A DNA stretch of 64,000 nucleotides from Angiostrongylus vasorum (lineage: Eukaryota; Nematoda; Chromadorea; Rhabditida; Metastrongylidae). Position 1 is the stretch's first letter. Each line of letters begins with the position of its first letter. The position numbers were made by a program, and so were the translations under genes. This document shows positions 1 through 12,145 of this stretch, in pieces. The stretch spans positions 3,286,001 to 3,350,000 of the forward strand of contig JADANN010000458.1 in NCBI GenBank assembly GCA_018806985.1, given 5' to 3'. The notes below the pieces were generated by a model, which worked only from the letters and a program-made list of their open reading frames with translations, was not told the DNA's origin and made no database searches.

Positions 1-177
1 CTTGATAAAGCCAAGTATTCGAGTGTTCGAACTTTTTAATGTATATGCCAAGGATCTGAATGTATCAATCACAAAACTATGATTCTATGACTTGACTCGG
101 GCACAGTCCTCGCCCATGTATTACTCTGTGCGGCTGCTCTCCACCAGCTGATTGGAGTACTTACAAGGAATAAAACG

Positions 178-212
178 GCTGTGAAGAAGGCGAAACCGCC
201 TAAACGTCAGCT
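178..212 (+). repeat. S5 stem-loop motif (Penelope-terminus type)
   Basis: GTGAAGAAGGCGAAACCGCC then TAAACGTCAG: the GGCG/CGCC stem followed by AAACGTC, as in the other S5 copies. Confidence 0.55.
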
Positions 213-687
213 ATTGTACGCTAACAAATTCTGTAATATCTGCCTCGTGTTATGCTTGTCGAAGAAAAAACAGTGAATCACAAAGCTTTCACAGAACTAA
301 AATTTGCTCTCGACAGTGTGTGGCTGGACGTTCAAATGTCCCTTTAAGCTTCTGTCTTTAACGCAAACTAGAGTGCTGTCAGCAGTGGTTATGCTTCGAC
401 GTAGTTCTCTTCAGAGACCGCCGTCGGATGCAGTCAGCCGCAGTCGATTTGCAAACCCTGCCGCAACAACCACATCCAGTTCTAGTGGTATCCTGGCACT
501 TGCACGAGCTACATACTCACCGCATCCCTCCATTATTGTGCTCGTTGAAAAACTTTTGGGTGTACAGATATGTAGTACTTGGTTCACAGTTGACTCATTG
601 CAAACTCGCATACTTCTCGGTGAAAGTTGTTGATACCTTTCACTGTCGTATCTGAATAATTAGGAGTATTCGTTGTCCCAGTGTAGG
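213..687. other. No gene recognised
   Basis: Overlapping open frames on both strands at 304-633 include a Ser/Pro-rich + frame and a minus frame with ARIPLELDVVVAAGFANRLR. Neither has splice sites or a family match that I can support. Confidence 0.5.
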
Positions 688-900
688 ACGGGTGTAGTGC
701 AGTGGTTAGGGAAGCCCTACACTGCATTCGACTCATCGATTTCTTGTTCGATGACAGCAGTGGCGTAATAAATCGGTAGGTCATCGCAAGTCAATGTATT
801 GAACAGATAACCATTCACTCCTTCTAAAGATGCTCGATGAAGTCGAATGTATGGCACAATCTTCAGGTATTAATCAAGGGACTTTATCCTTTTATATCCC
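688..900 (+). mobile_element. S1 SINE-like element, diverged
   Basis: It begins with GGTGTAGTGCAGTGGTTAGG (A-box like) and carries the S1 landmarks AAATCGGTAGG, GATGAAGTCGAATG and a TTTATCCTTT tail, but is shortened internally. Confidence 0.65.
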
Positions 901-2394
901 TTGGCTACCTTAAAGAGTCGTGTAGCACAACGTTGTAGAGCCGTACACGCAGATGATTTCGCGCTATATCACCGCTGCTAGCCAGACTTTAAAAGGTGAA
1001 GACATCGACTTATTCATAGGTTAACACGGCGCTTAATCACGGACTACTGCTTCTATACCGAACCCTATACACACGTGATATGGCATTATTGAGCAGAATC
1101 TTGCTGTCGAGACTTCAGAATTTAAGTTTTTGTGTACATTAGGAAAAATTTTAAAGGTATATGGGGTTCTGTCGTTGGGGGTTTCCCTAACGGAGATCGG
1201 TCCGCTCGTTCTCATACTGCACCTGAAAACAGAGCATGATTTTCATCAACGTGCAACACACTGGCGTGCATCGATTTCAATACATGCGACGTCAGTTTTC
1301 AACTTCAAAGCGGCAGATCTCACAACACATTTGAAATTTTTTCGTTGGAATGAGAATCGTTGGAATACACAGAGCTTTACCAACTGGATAAAGTTTCCTT
1401 GTTCCAGCGAGATGAAATTCCGGTTTTCTTGAACCCATGTGATATATTTTTCGATCTGCAAGGAACTTAACTCATTCGGTTAGGAAGGCAGTAGGATTTC
1501 GTCCAGCAGAGTACGGTGGATTACTAGGTCGTCGGTGTATGCGACTGCTACGTTTGCGTTACGGATTGAGGAGATTAAATTTCCATCTTCAGTTTGTTTA
1601 AAACTTCAATTCTAGATGAACTTAAAATTGAAGGGACATTTTGTAAGAATTGTCTGTTTCCTTACAACGAGAGAGCAAAGTCTGTTGAATAAGCTTTGCG
1701 ATGTTCTCGGATGCTCATCTACTCCAGTGAGAGAAATTTTTTTCAGTCGTCATTCGTCAGTTGTCAAAAAATGAACAGCGGTCGTTATGTGTTAAGTAGT
1801 CCCATAGTGTGAAAACGAAGTCATAAAGGCTTCGCTCGGACCTTCAGTAATCGATCACGATGCTAACTGTAAATAGCAGGGCCTCCTGGGAATGGGAACA
1901 AATCTTGGATCCCAGTTGATGAACTCCAAAATGTCCTCATATCTGTCAGTAGTCCCACCAGTTCCGCAGTTATGTCGGTCATAAATATTTGGTTCTTATG
2001 TTCACCTGTCTGTCACCTGTCTGTTGTAGTTCCGTTCATCATCGAGTTACTACAAAAGATAGAGGAATTGAATAGGAAAAATCAAGGGAAACAGTAAGAT
2101 ACAGTTTTTTCGGCTGATTTTGATGACCTTCGTTAGGAGTCCACACATTGGCTTATGAGCTCCTACCGATACATGCATCAATCTTTCCATCCTTAACAGA
2201 AGTCGGAGACGCAGTACTCCATTATGAAACGAGTGACAAAGTGTGATGTAAAGAAGCCCATCGATCTTCCCTACTCCATCTGGAGAATTATTAATGAGTT
2301 TCTCATTGGCTGTGTAAACTCATTACTATGTTACGTTCTATCTCTTGTCCGCTCTTGCTCTTTCTTTTTTGTTTTCCTACTCTTTATTTTGGGC

Positions 2395-2668
2395 ATATTT
2401 ATCGTAGTGGCTAAATATGCCCTGAAAGCAGCTGGTCAGAGATTCGATCCTGTCCCCTGGCCCATGGCTAAGTAACCTATTTCTCCAAGGTCGATAGGTT
2501 GGTAAGAGTTGTTAGAGGAAATGAAAAACAGACTTGGTACATCGACGGGCCACCTCAAATCATTGTACGGACCAAAAAATGCACTCGTTTAGCTCCATGA
2601 TGCTTAACTGAAGGTGTGGCCATCGCCAAGGGATTCATCAATCCTAACACCTTATCCTTTATCGTTTG
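2395..2668 (+). mobile_element. S1 SINE-like element, old copy
   Basis: A degenerate copy with B-box-like GATTCGATCC, CCCATGGC, ACATCGACGGGCCACC, CTCCATGATGCTTAA and ACCTTATCCTTTATC in S1 order. Confidence 0.5.
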
Positions 2669-3275
2669 TTCTTTCATATTTAGTTTGAATCTTGGTCACA
2701 CTGAGAAATCCTCTTCAACTTCATCCATGATTAAATTCACTTCATTCAGAGAGCGAACTACCATTTCTACTGTTTTTCTAATGAGAACATCGTCCTCAGT
2801 GAGTTTTCTGAGACTATCAAAAATTATTTGTTAACATATCGCTTTTCTTTTTGATTTATTGAGCCCTCCGGGGTTGCTTCTCAGCTTCGTTTTTCACTGT
2901 TATGACCGTTGCATGACTTGAGAAATTCGGTTTCCAATACGTTGGTCACTATGATACCTTTCACTTCATCTATTATCTTAGTAGACCAACGTCTTGTGTT
3001 TGGAACGGTATAATGATGATTGAGTGCCGTTTTTCACCTCGCGCTGACAGACTTATCATGCTTTTTCCAGGTCAACTAAGCGCCCTGCATTTCTCCGAAC
3101 TCAGCGGATTCGTAGTGAACTATCTATGGCGGTAAAACTGTGACCTGTTCCTGTCTGACAGCACTGGTTATTATACTATCCTCATCCACATTCCCTTCTT
3201 CACTGACTGAATCCATAGATGAGTAGTAAATTTGTAAGTTCATCGTTATAGAGGTTGATCAATACTACTAACATT

Positions 3276-3529
3276 CTTAACCTTTTTATTTACTGCTTAC
3301 TATAATTTTCCACGGCAGGATATCATGCGAAATACAACCTTGATGCTGAGATATTTGCAAAACTCCGGACCGCAGGTGTCTGCGGTGGGGAACCAACGCA
3401 CTTCCAATTTTTCCGGGGACTAACGCGTTCACCACTACACCATGCGGGTCTTTCGTTTCGCTTGTCTCTCAGCTAGTTTCCTATCGATCACTGCCATCAG
3501 CAGTCACCCCTCAACGGGTTTGATGAATG
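3276..3529 (-). mobile_element. S2 SINE-like element, 5'-truncated, perfect 12-bp target-site duplication
   Basis: On the minus strand: A-box TGGTGTAGTGG, GTCCGGAGTTTTGCAAATAT and tail AGTAAATAAAAAGGTTAAG. ACTACTAACATT flanks it at 3264-3275 and 3530-3541. The 5' head present in the longest copy is absent. Confidence 0.9.
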
Positions 3530-6500
3530 ACTACTAACATTATCCTTTGTCTTAAAAAAATATTAGTCATCTTGCTGGCCTTTAGGAGTCTGACTCGATT
3601 TTACCTTCCTAAATTTGCAGGTGCGTCCTACGGCAAACCGATGAGCCATAAGAGTAGCAAATCGCCTTCAGCAGTTCTCGAGCAAAGCAGCCCAGCCAGC
3701 GCCCATGGATTTGAGTATGTAAAGCCCACTAGTAGTTTCGGAGGGTGAGCAACAACACATATTTCACCCTCTATTAGAATTCTAGGTAGACTTTCTGAGC
3801 CTAGTTCGTAAAAGTAAAAATCTGGGAGGATATCTGTTCCTTGCATCCTTACAATTTTTTGATTCTCGTTTGCATAATTCATAATCCTTCGCTTTCTATA
3901 CGTGGGAGCTGTATGAAGCTTATTAGAGCGGGCATCTTGGCATGTTCACATTCATGGCTTTTTTGTAGAAATTTATAACGAATAGAGTACATTCAGACAA
4001 CGGTGTTGTGTTATTATTTACATATCCTACCTATTGAAGTCGGTCCAAACCAATCTGTTAGGAAGATTCATACTTGTTCATCTCCTGTTCTACAGTAGTT
4101 TTTCTCACTGTGATTCAATTTATTTAAAAGACGCTTTGTTTTCTGCCTAACTCTCATCGTTACCCAACATCCGAGCCTTTTGATAAATTTTGGAAGTCGC
4201 CATCTCATTTTTCAGCCACCCATCGATGTGTCACCTTCACTTTGATAAGTAGCTGGTTGGCAGCGAGTTCCACTCTCTTTAGTGGTTTTTATACGTAGGG
4301 TTGTATAATGAGAAGCCATTAATAAATATTCAGGGTGGTTCTGTTTGGTCGTCGATCAGTTTCGATGTCTGCGTTCGAGGCGATTGTCTAGTTTGTCATG
4401 TTATCAGTTTATCGGCGCTCGTGATGGTTCGTCATCCTTCTCGCCTCTTACGCTCTGCCCTTCACCGAGAGAGACAGCTCATTGCCATCTGTTCCTTCCA
4501 CTCGCTCTGATCGATCGTTCGACCGATCATTTCCAGTTGTTCGACTTGACTTCTAATATTCCCATTCCAAGGAATTTTCTGGGTACCAAGTGAAGCGTTA
4601 GGAAGCGTATGCTTTATTGTCTTCGGGGGTATGCTTAAAAATTTTGCTTCAGGTGCAACCGAATTAGGGTATTTTTGCACATCTGAAATGAATGACTATT
4701 TCTTATATATTTATATATTTATGGGTGCTAAGTAAAAGCTTATCCAAATATAATGAAGATTTTAATTGTAATTGTATACGACTGATAAGGTATTGTTTCT
4801 ACAGCGTGACTGATGTCATTGTGCCTTAACGCGAGAAGCCTTGGATGAGCATCGTACACGTGAAGAACCTTATGTTAAACTATTAGCTAGGTCTCTCAAT
4901 CGGCAAAGATTTCTGGAATGTTAAGAAGTTTGTAGTCATCAGAGCACCAGAATCACCTGTTCTGTCGCTTGTCGCCGGGCTACTCCAACACAGATGGGAG
5001 AAGTGTTCGTTCGTCGCTTTCGCGTGACAGAGCTTTTCAGCGAGTTCTTAGCGTACATATGGGGTTCGAATAGCTTTGGTCGGGTACGTGAAACGGAAAA
5101 CTACCATCAACCTTTTCGACAACGCGCTCAATAGCTCTGGTTACACTTTCATCATGTTTACAAAGTGCTTAAGTTTCCCAAACATATGGTGTGGTAGGTG
5201 AAGCCTTGAAGCCTAAAAAAGTATGAGCAGAGAAAGGTGTGCTCTGTTTTCTTCACTTTGTGCTCATTTTCTAATAAAATATCCTGTGTCGCTTATTTTC
5301 TCTTGCTAAACTTTGTTCGTTCATGTTAGCTATTCAACACCGATGTACATAGCTGTAGCTTTTGAAGGAACTCGTTTCGTTAAGCATAAGTGAAATGAAA
5401 GCAGCTTTCATATGCTACCCATAACACCCATCCCTCCTGCGCAGCTATGAAGTTATGTCGTTTATAATGTTGTCATCTCGACACACAGAAAACCAGAAGC
5501 ACATCGTTGGAATATTCCGAGGTATTGATGCTGTTCACCCAAAAATGTGATGTCAGAAATGATTCCTGTGAACGTTTTCTTGAGATTTAAATGATGACGA
5601 TTTTTTCCACAGCCGGAATCGAAAGCGATAACGAAAGAACAATACTGTTAACTCAGTGAAAGTGAGACAAAACAGTTTCTTCTACTTTCGCAACACTTCA
5701 GTGGGTTTCATTCTGTATGGATTTGGTCCATCTATATTAACCCTTTCGAATTTTTGCTCAATCACATCGTCATTTGTTCTCTGTATAGTGGATGTTATTG
5801 TTGATGAATCGAGTCAAGGGAAGACGATCACCATCCAAAGGCAGGCCCATTGATGGCACCCGATGTCGTGCAGGTTTCCGTTTTTGTGCAAAAAAACATG
5901 GTTCTACCAGTAGTTAGTCATTGATTTGGTACCTTGCTTTCTGACGTGTAACATGTGAGAAGCTAAAGCATTGTGTTCCTGAGGAATGACAGTTCAGATC
6001 GGGTTCTTTATAAGACCATGCTATCCCTGCTCATCGATCTAGTATGGAGTAAGGTAGACCTGGTAGTCGATGAGATCGGTCTAAAATCTTAATTGACCTC
6101 CAGTATCCTTTTAAATGTAGTGATTGATAGATCTTGACGTTGAATGCCGAATATCTTGGTCTTGTATTTGGTGAACACTTGGCCGTGTTTTTAATGTCCT
6201 TACCAACTCTTAGGACCTTACCAATATGCCTTCATGACCTGTAATTCTGCTTTCACGATGCTTTTAACTGAAGGTTTGATAATAAACTTACTAACTTACT
6301 CCACTGGTTATGTTTATTTCACGTTTCCTTGTGCCTGTTAGTTGCGTAGGAATTCCTTACAATAGTCTTTTAATGCCTCTCCTGGTATATATGCGAATCG
6401 GAAACCGAGAAAAACTCATGGGCGAATTTACAGTTTTGTTAGTGAAGACACATTTCCCGCCGTTTCAACGTGGCTTGAAGCCGTTCCTGGATGTCGAAGT

Positions 6501-8862
6501 GCAGTGATTCATCCCTAGGATGGAAATGAGTTTGACGTTTCTGTCCGGAGTACCACTCAGTAGTAGGCTGGTGCTACTTAGTGTTTTCGTTTTTTAATCC
6601 TTGTTAAAATTTAGAATCTCTAGCATTTAATGCTTTCCACCTAAAATTCCCATTAACACAGTAGCAGTTTGTGATCCCAACAAAACAGTCTTCCATAGAG
6701 AAGAGTTTTGCATGAATTCCACTTTGTTCCGAATGCGATGGATTCGCCAAGGAGTTCGTGTCGATGAACCAAAGTGTTTGGTACACAACGGCATTTGGTT
6801 AGATATTACACATTGGATCGACCGTTTTCAGCAGTTTCATCGAAAGCCACCTCTGTTCCTACGTGACATAGTGTGGAAGGGAGAGGAAAAAGCATTACTT
6901 CAATTTATCATCGAAATGGTTTGGTTTCAGTCACGCTCAAATACCGGACGAGGTTAGTGAAGCAAAAAAACTGAACGCATGCGCTCGATCCCAGGAATTC
7001 TTGCTAAAGCTCAACTCTGGGGTATTAAACTTGTTCCAGAAAGTACTCCTTACTTATGAATGCTAACTGTTCAATTGTTCATCACTGTGTGCAAAATATG
7101 TTTTCTACTTCTTGACGTCACTGCTTCACGTTCATCGTTACTTGCCCAGAACCATGGCGATGCTTTTTTCATTCACTTGAGCCAGAAATATTTGACTCAC
7201 TCTTTGTATTAATGCCATTCTGCATTCATTTAACGGTCTCATTAAATAGCAGAAGGGTATCTTTTTCCTAGAAGTAAAAAATAAAGAAAAAGTCTCGTCA
7301 GGTTTTGCACACAGATGCTATCGAGTATGTAGGTGATTTTGTGATGACGAATTCTTTGATTTTTTGACTTTGGAGCTGTTAGATTTCTTGTCGGAAGCCC
7401 TTGTCGACGGCTTCCATGCAAGCCATTCCTAATCTTCCGATCTCTTTATGTTATGTCGCGTTTCGATTTCTTTAAAATGCAATTAAACCTTCAAACTCAC
7501 TGTTTTGATCGTCTTCAATTTAAAGGACCGAAAAAAGTGAAGAATAGGTAGTGAAAGCGAACTTATTGACTACGTTCTAAAATACTCCGTTACTTTAGTC
7601 TGGCAGATTAAGAGTTTATTAAGGGATAAAGCAAAGGAAGGAATTCAGTATAGTAATTTTTGCATCAAAGTCCGAAATATCAGAAAGAAATTAGTTTTTT
7701 AAAGCAACTCACTTCGTCCCGAACGTCATGGGGCAACGTGGCGTCACAAGTTTTTCAAACCCGAAGAAAAGTTAGTTCGTACAATTCTACGAAATGTCAA
7801 GAAGACTCCCCCGTCTGGAAAAATTTCCTGCTACGAACAAGTGATGTTTCGCTCCATTAAGTGTACACTTTTTTCACTGACAGCCTGCGCAAATAGAAGT
7901 TGATTTCCTGGGCTAAATTAAGCATGTTCCTTTTTTTGAAGCTCTTCACTGTCATCCATTTCCTTTCCATTTTCATCATTCTTCACTTTAGCTCCTCTGT
8001 GCTCAAAAGACAACCTGTTATCCTGAAATAACTTCGAGCCAAATTTCTTCAGCTTTATACCAGCCGTGTAGAGTTTTTCTTCCTTTATATGCATGGTTCG
8101 GAAGACATGTTTCGGTTTTCGGACCGTGAGTTTTAAATTTATGCGCTCAGGCTATATTTAGCTGACCAAAATAAAGATCCTGGGTTATACACACTTTTGC
8201 CAACAAGACTTTTATTTATTCAGTTAACAAAATTTCTGGAAGCGACGAATAAAGGTGATTTGGTTTAGAAGTAATTCTTGCGTCGGTTTGGTTGTTGAAG
8301 ATTTTCTCGGCTATTATTTGTGAAGGTGCTTCAGAAAAGTGATAGTTGATTATCGAGAGGTGCTCTGAATGGTATATGAGGCAAATTTCCCGCCCATCCA
8401 TTCGACGCCTGCCGTGTTGGTTGTGCAGCGTTTGGTCGGATGTCGTTGCACAACGGAATTCAGTGATATGTGCAAGTCGCAGAGGTCCCAGGATTTCGTG
8501 CGTTTTTTGGATTTCCCTGAAATATTTGTCGGTTTTGATGGTTTCGCCCAGGCACGAACTTTATAGCGGACGGTTCCATATCTTGGTCCAGCCAACGCGC
8601 TGAATGCCTTCAGTTGTCGAATAGGATCCACTTCCACCACACGTCACACTGCAGTCATGGAGTCATCTTTTTATTGCGCAAAAAAAACCCAGAGCAGATT
8701 TCAAAGCGGCGATCTCAAAGTGCCTGCGGAGAATTTCTTGCGTAGAGAACTTCACTTTTTCTTTTCTATCGGAATAAATAATTTTGCACCTTGTTGACAT
8801 AAATGTGCAGATTCTAACAGTTTTCGTTCTGATTATAACAGTTTAGGTTGCACACACTTATT

Positions 8863-9250
8863 TTTTTTTACTTTTTTTTACTTTTATTTCATACGTCTTC
8901 ACGTCTAATGTTCGTATCCCAGCACTTCTCTGTCACATTCGATTCGTTTCCTCCCATTTGTCATCCATAAAGTCTTCCAACTTTTAGGTGTGGCTTCAAC
9001 TGCTCGTTGAGGATTTTCATTTCATCTTGAATATCGTAAAATGCTGGTCGAGTCAATTCTCCCTGGAGTCCTGGGATTGCTGGGTTGGAGAGTTCCCGAT
9101 TGGATTACAAAGAATGACTTTTTGCGGACAAGTCCGGTGCCAATTTCTCGATTCTGGAGTGAGAAAAGGTTTGGTGATCCTGGGCGGCATCGAACCAGCA
9201 CCGTTCTCGTGATGGTCGGCATTACTGCCACTATGCTAGCCACCCCCGGT
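8863..9250 (-). mobile_element. S3 SINE-like element
   Basis: On the minus strand it has A-box TAGCATAGTGGCAGTAATGC, B-box GGTTCGATGCC, the S1/S3 shared core, GATGAAATGAAAATCCTCAA and a terminal A-rich tail. Full length, about 385 bases. Confidence 0.82.
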
Positions 9251-9566
9251 ACCTAGTTATCACGATTTAAAATTAGCGATACGAAACTGGCGTTCCTTTT
9301 AAATAGGAAGAAAGCGAAAGAAAGAATAATTATCTACTAATAGTACTGAACGGCTTGGGAGCTTTGGTGTAGCCGTACATTCGAATGGTTACAACGGTGG
9401 TGTCACAGTACGAGGTCTCGCTGAAGTTATTAATGCATTTCTGACCGAATTGCAAGTTTTCTATTAAAACACTTTATACGACATGCATCCTCTCAGCAGA
9501 TTTTTTTCTCTCACGACAAAAACAAGACACTTCGTTTTATTTTGCTTTATCTAGCACGTCCTAGAA

Positions 9567-9590
9567 TCTCTCTCTCTCTCTCTCCCTTTT
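9567..9590 (+). repeat. (TC)n tract
   Basis: A CT dinucleotide run followed by a T run, directly before the candidate exon at 9622. It may serve as an extended polypyrimidine tract. Confidence 0.85.
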
Positions 9591-9621
9591 TTTTAAACTC
9601 ACATGAAAAATTTCCTTCCAG

Positions 9622-9722
9622 GTGGCTGTCCGGCCTAAAGGCGAAGATCTCACAATTGGCTGGCCTTTCAGAGTGGATGAGCCAGCTTGGGATCGGAGAT
9701 AGTTCGCGACAGAAAAAATATG
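9622..9722 (+). CDS. Coding-like exon candidate, unrecognised
   Basis: Between acceptor TTTCCTTCCAG and donor GTAGGG the frame reads WLSGLKAKISQLAGLSEWMS, then QLGIGDSSRQKKYG (phase 2 in, 1 out). It is short, helical in character and basic at its end. It could be an internal exon of the gene that ends at 10410. There is no recognised domain. Confidence 0.3.
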
Positions 9723-10048
9723 GTAGGGGACTGCTTGTGGCAACAGCCTTGTATTTTTTTTTTATGTATGTCGCTTTAACAATGAAGAAAACGGTGTGGT
9801 GCTGGTCGGGCATCATGATCTGTTTCCATTCCTTCTTCTTCTTCTTTTCCACTTTCTTTTTATTTTTGGAAACTCAATTGCTTACACGATTCTGCACATC
9901 TTTTCAATTAGTGTCTTGAACTTGAACGAGATGTAAATCCCAGATGTGGATTTTTCATAATTGGATAAAATTTTTGAAGTTTCATTGAACGTTTCCACGT
10001 TCATACGGCGATTGAGAGATTGAACATTTTTGATTTTTTGATAACTAG

Positions 10049-10410
10049 GAACAATTTTGGCCACAACTTTTCACTGTGGCTGACGAATCAACTCGTGAGG
10101 GTTTTATTCCAATGGATTCCACTCGTCGAATCCCAGGGGAATGTGATACCACCGAAGCGTCTGTTCCAATAAAAACTTTTGTAACAATCTCTCATAAGCT
10201 TATCAGTAAGACGAAATGTTTTCCCTTAAAAACAGAGCAGTTTCATCCATCTCCTTTTACATGGAACCATACGAAATTCCATTACGTTTGCATGTCTTTT
10301 TGAATGTGTTTGTACCGAACGTGCCCTACGAATACCTGAAGAACCGGTATTTCGTGATAGTTGTAAATTTCAATCGGAAACTACTGTACAGTGGTTGGGA
10401 ACACCACTGA
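10049..10410 (+). CDS. Unrecognised coding segment, two parts with a possible 35-base intron (3' end of a gene)
   Basis: After acceptor TTGATAACTAG a phase-0 frame reads EQFWPQLFTVADESTREGFI, PMDSTRRIPGECDTTEASVP and IKTFVTISHKLI. It meets a GTAAGA donor after 10205. Skipping 10206-10240 (35 bases, ending GAGCAG) joins, in the correct phase, a frame reading SSISFYMEPYEIPLRLHVFL, NVFVPNVPYEYLKNRYFVIV and VNFNRKLLYSGWEHH, with stop TGA 10408-10410. Both halves look like protein, but I do not recognise a family. A 35-base intron is below the usual nematode minimum, so a frameshift (pseudogene or sequence error) is an alternative. The upstream neighbour at 9622 may be part of the same gene, but its phase does not fit directly. 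Confidence 0.35.
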
Positions 10411-11439
10411 GAGATAATGTATGTTCTAAGAGAACTAGGCAGAAGATTCACGCGAGATTGGACGTTTGTAATTGTTTGTATTCTTTCTAAGCGGAAATGT
10501 GGACCGCAATCTTTGCGTTCACCTTCATCTCAACACTCCCATTTCTTCCTGTTACAGATGTGAGATGTTTGCTGACAAGCCCATATCGTCGAGAATTCTT
10601 CATGCCACCCGCTGATGTTTAGAACTTTCACAATTCTCCTCGTCGTATTGGTAATTCTGATGCGAAACCGATGAGTACCAGACGAGTAGACCAGTGGAGT
10701 AAACCCTAAGAAGATAGACACGTGTTTAAATGAAAAAGTTTTTTATACCGTGCGCTACCGAGGTTTTTCCCACTATCCATGTATTCTTTCACATCTATCG
10801 ACGACTGTTCGATCATGATTACATCGGTTGAAAATGTCCTCAACAATGTTTTCACTGATCTCAATGCCTTATCCTGCTTCTCTAATAGTCTTTTGCTCTG
10901 CCGAATCCTATGTAACAAACGCCTTTTTCTGAATCGACGATAGCAGATGTCGTAGTTTTCACAGTTAAATTTCCCATCAGTTCAGGAAGACACTTTATAC
11001 ACCCACATGACATTTTTTGCTACCGTAGATTACGTAGCTCAGTAAACCATTGTTTTTGACCTATGACATACTGAAAAAGTCTCGCCAGCTGTGCTGTTGA
11101 AATTAGAAATATTTAGTGCGATTTTCACCGATTCAAGAATAAAAAAGGTGTCGTAATGTGCTAACGACGAATTAAAAAGAAGTCATTAGAAGACCAAAAG
11201 CACTGAGTTCAATTCCAGCATTAGATGTATCACGTGTAATCCTCTTGCTCTTCAAGTAACTCGTACGGATTAGTACAGTTTCCATTCTTTGGCGTACCTC
11301 TGCCTCACTGATCCGTGCACTCCGCTTGTTCAGAAGGCCACGGAGAAAACCATGCTTTTGGTGTGGTGGACCAATTTTCTAAACATAAGGAAGGCGGTTT
11401 TTTGAAAACAGTAATTTTTCGATCACTCGACTATTTGAG

Positions 11440-11704
11440 TATTTGAGGTGGTGGTCGGGCGGCGATGTACAGCTTGAGGATTTATCCCCCGGCAAGACCT
11501 CCCAAGCTGAGAAGGTGTCCGGCATTTCCATCAGGAAGACCCACCTAGAGTAAACCAATACGGGCATCTACCATCGCTGCCTGTGGTGGTGACTTTGGCT
11601 AGGTTTAACTCGGGGCTCCAACATCCACATGACTAAACCAGCAAAACTCCGAAAAAATGGAAATTATGCACAATCAGTGAAGACGGACCTTCCAATTATC
11701 CAAG
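11440..11704 (+). repeat. S4 interspersed repeat
   Basis: It shares CATTTCCATCAGGAAGACC, AGTAAACCAATAC, GCCTGTGGTGGTGAC, CTAAACCAGCAAAACTCCG and TGCACAATCAGTGAAGACG in order with 16033-16390. No coding content was seen. Confidence 0.65.
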
Positions 11705-11866
11705 TAAGTATTCCTTCATTAGCACTGTTCTGTCCAGCTGGACAAATTTCTATCTCTACAATTGCTTTCACCTTCAAAACACGAGCTTCAATGAGATAAG
11801 TGAGGAATGAGATGAGAAATAAATGTGTGTCATGGGCTTCATAGAATCAGACTTTTATAGTATACT

Positions 11867-12145
11867 GGGTGCGTCTAGCGCTGTGATTAGAAGTGCCTTG
11901 CAATATACTTGGGTTCGGTCCCGTGCCCCAATCCCACCCAGCCTTTCATCCCTCCAGGGTCGGCAAATATATACCAGGCTTATTTGAGAGGATAGCAGCA
12001 CTGGCTTGACATATCGATAGGCCACCGCTACTCAATGTATGGGCCCAGATATGCATTCAGTTACCCTCCACGATGCTTGGGGGAAGTCGAATGCATGGCG
12101 TTTCCCTCAGGAATTAATCAAAACCGAGAACTTTATCCTTTGTTC
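11867..12145 (+). mobile_element. S1 SINE-like element
   Basis: It has a GCGTCTAGCGCTGTGATTAG head, GGTTCGGTCCC B-box, the shared core (AGGGTCGGCAAAT), GCAGCACTGGCTTGACATAT, GTCGAATGCATGGCG and a TTTATCCTTT tail. Confidence 0.75.

Larger units (their letters stand above)
901..8862. other. Intergenic DNA with only repeats recognised
   Basis: Apart from the S1 copy at 2395 and the S2 copy at 3276, nothing assignable was seen. The longer open frames (for example 4345-4593 and 6712-6957) lack splice context or recognisable motifs. Confidence 0.5.
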
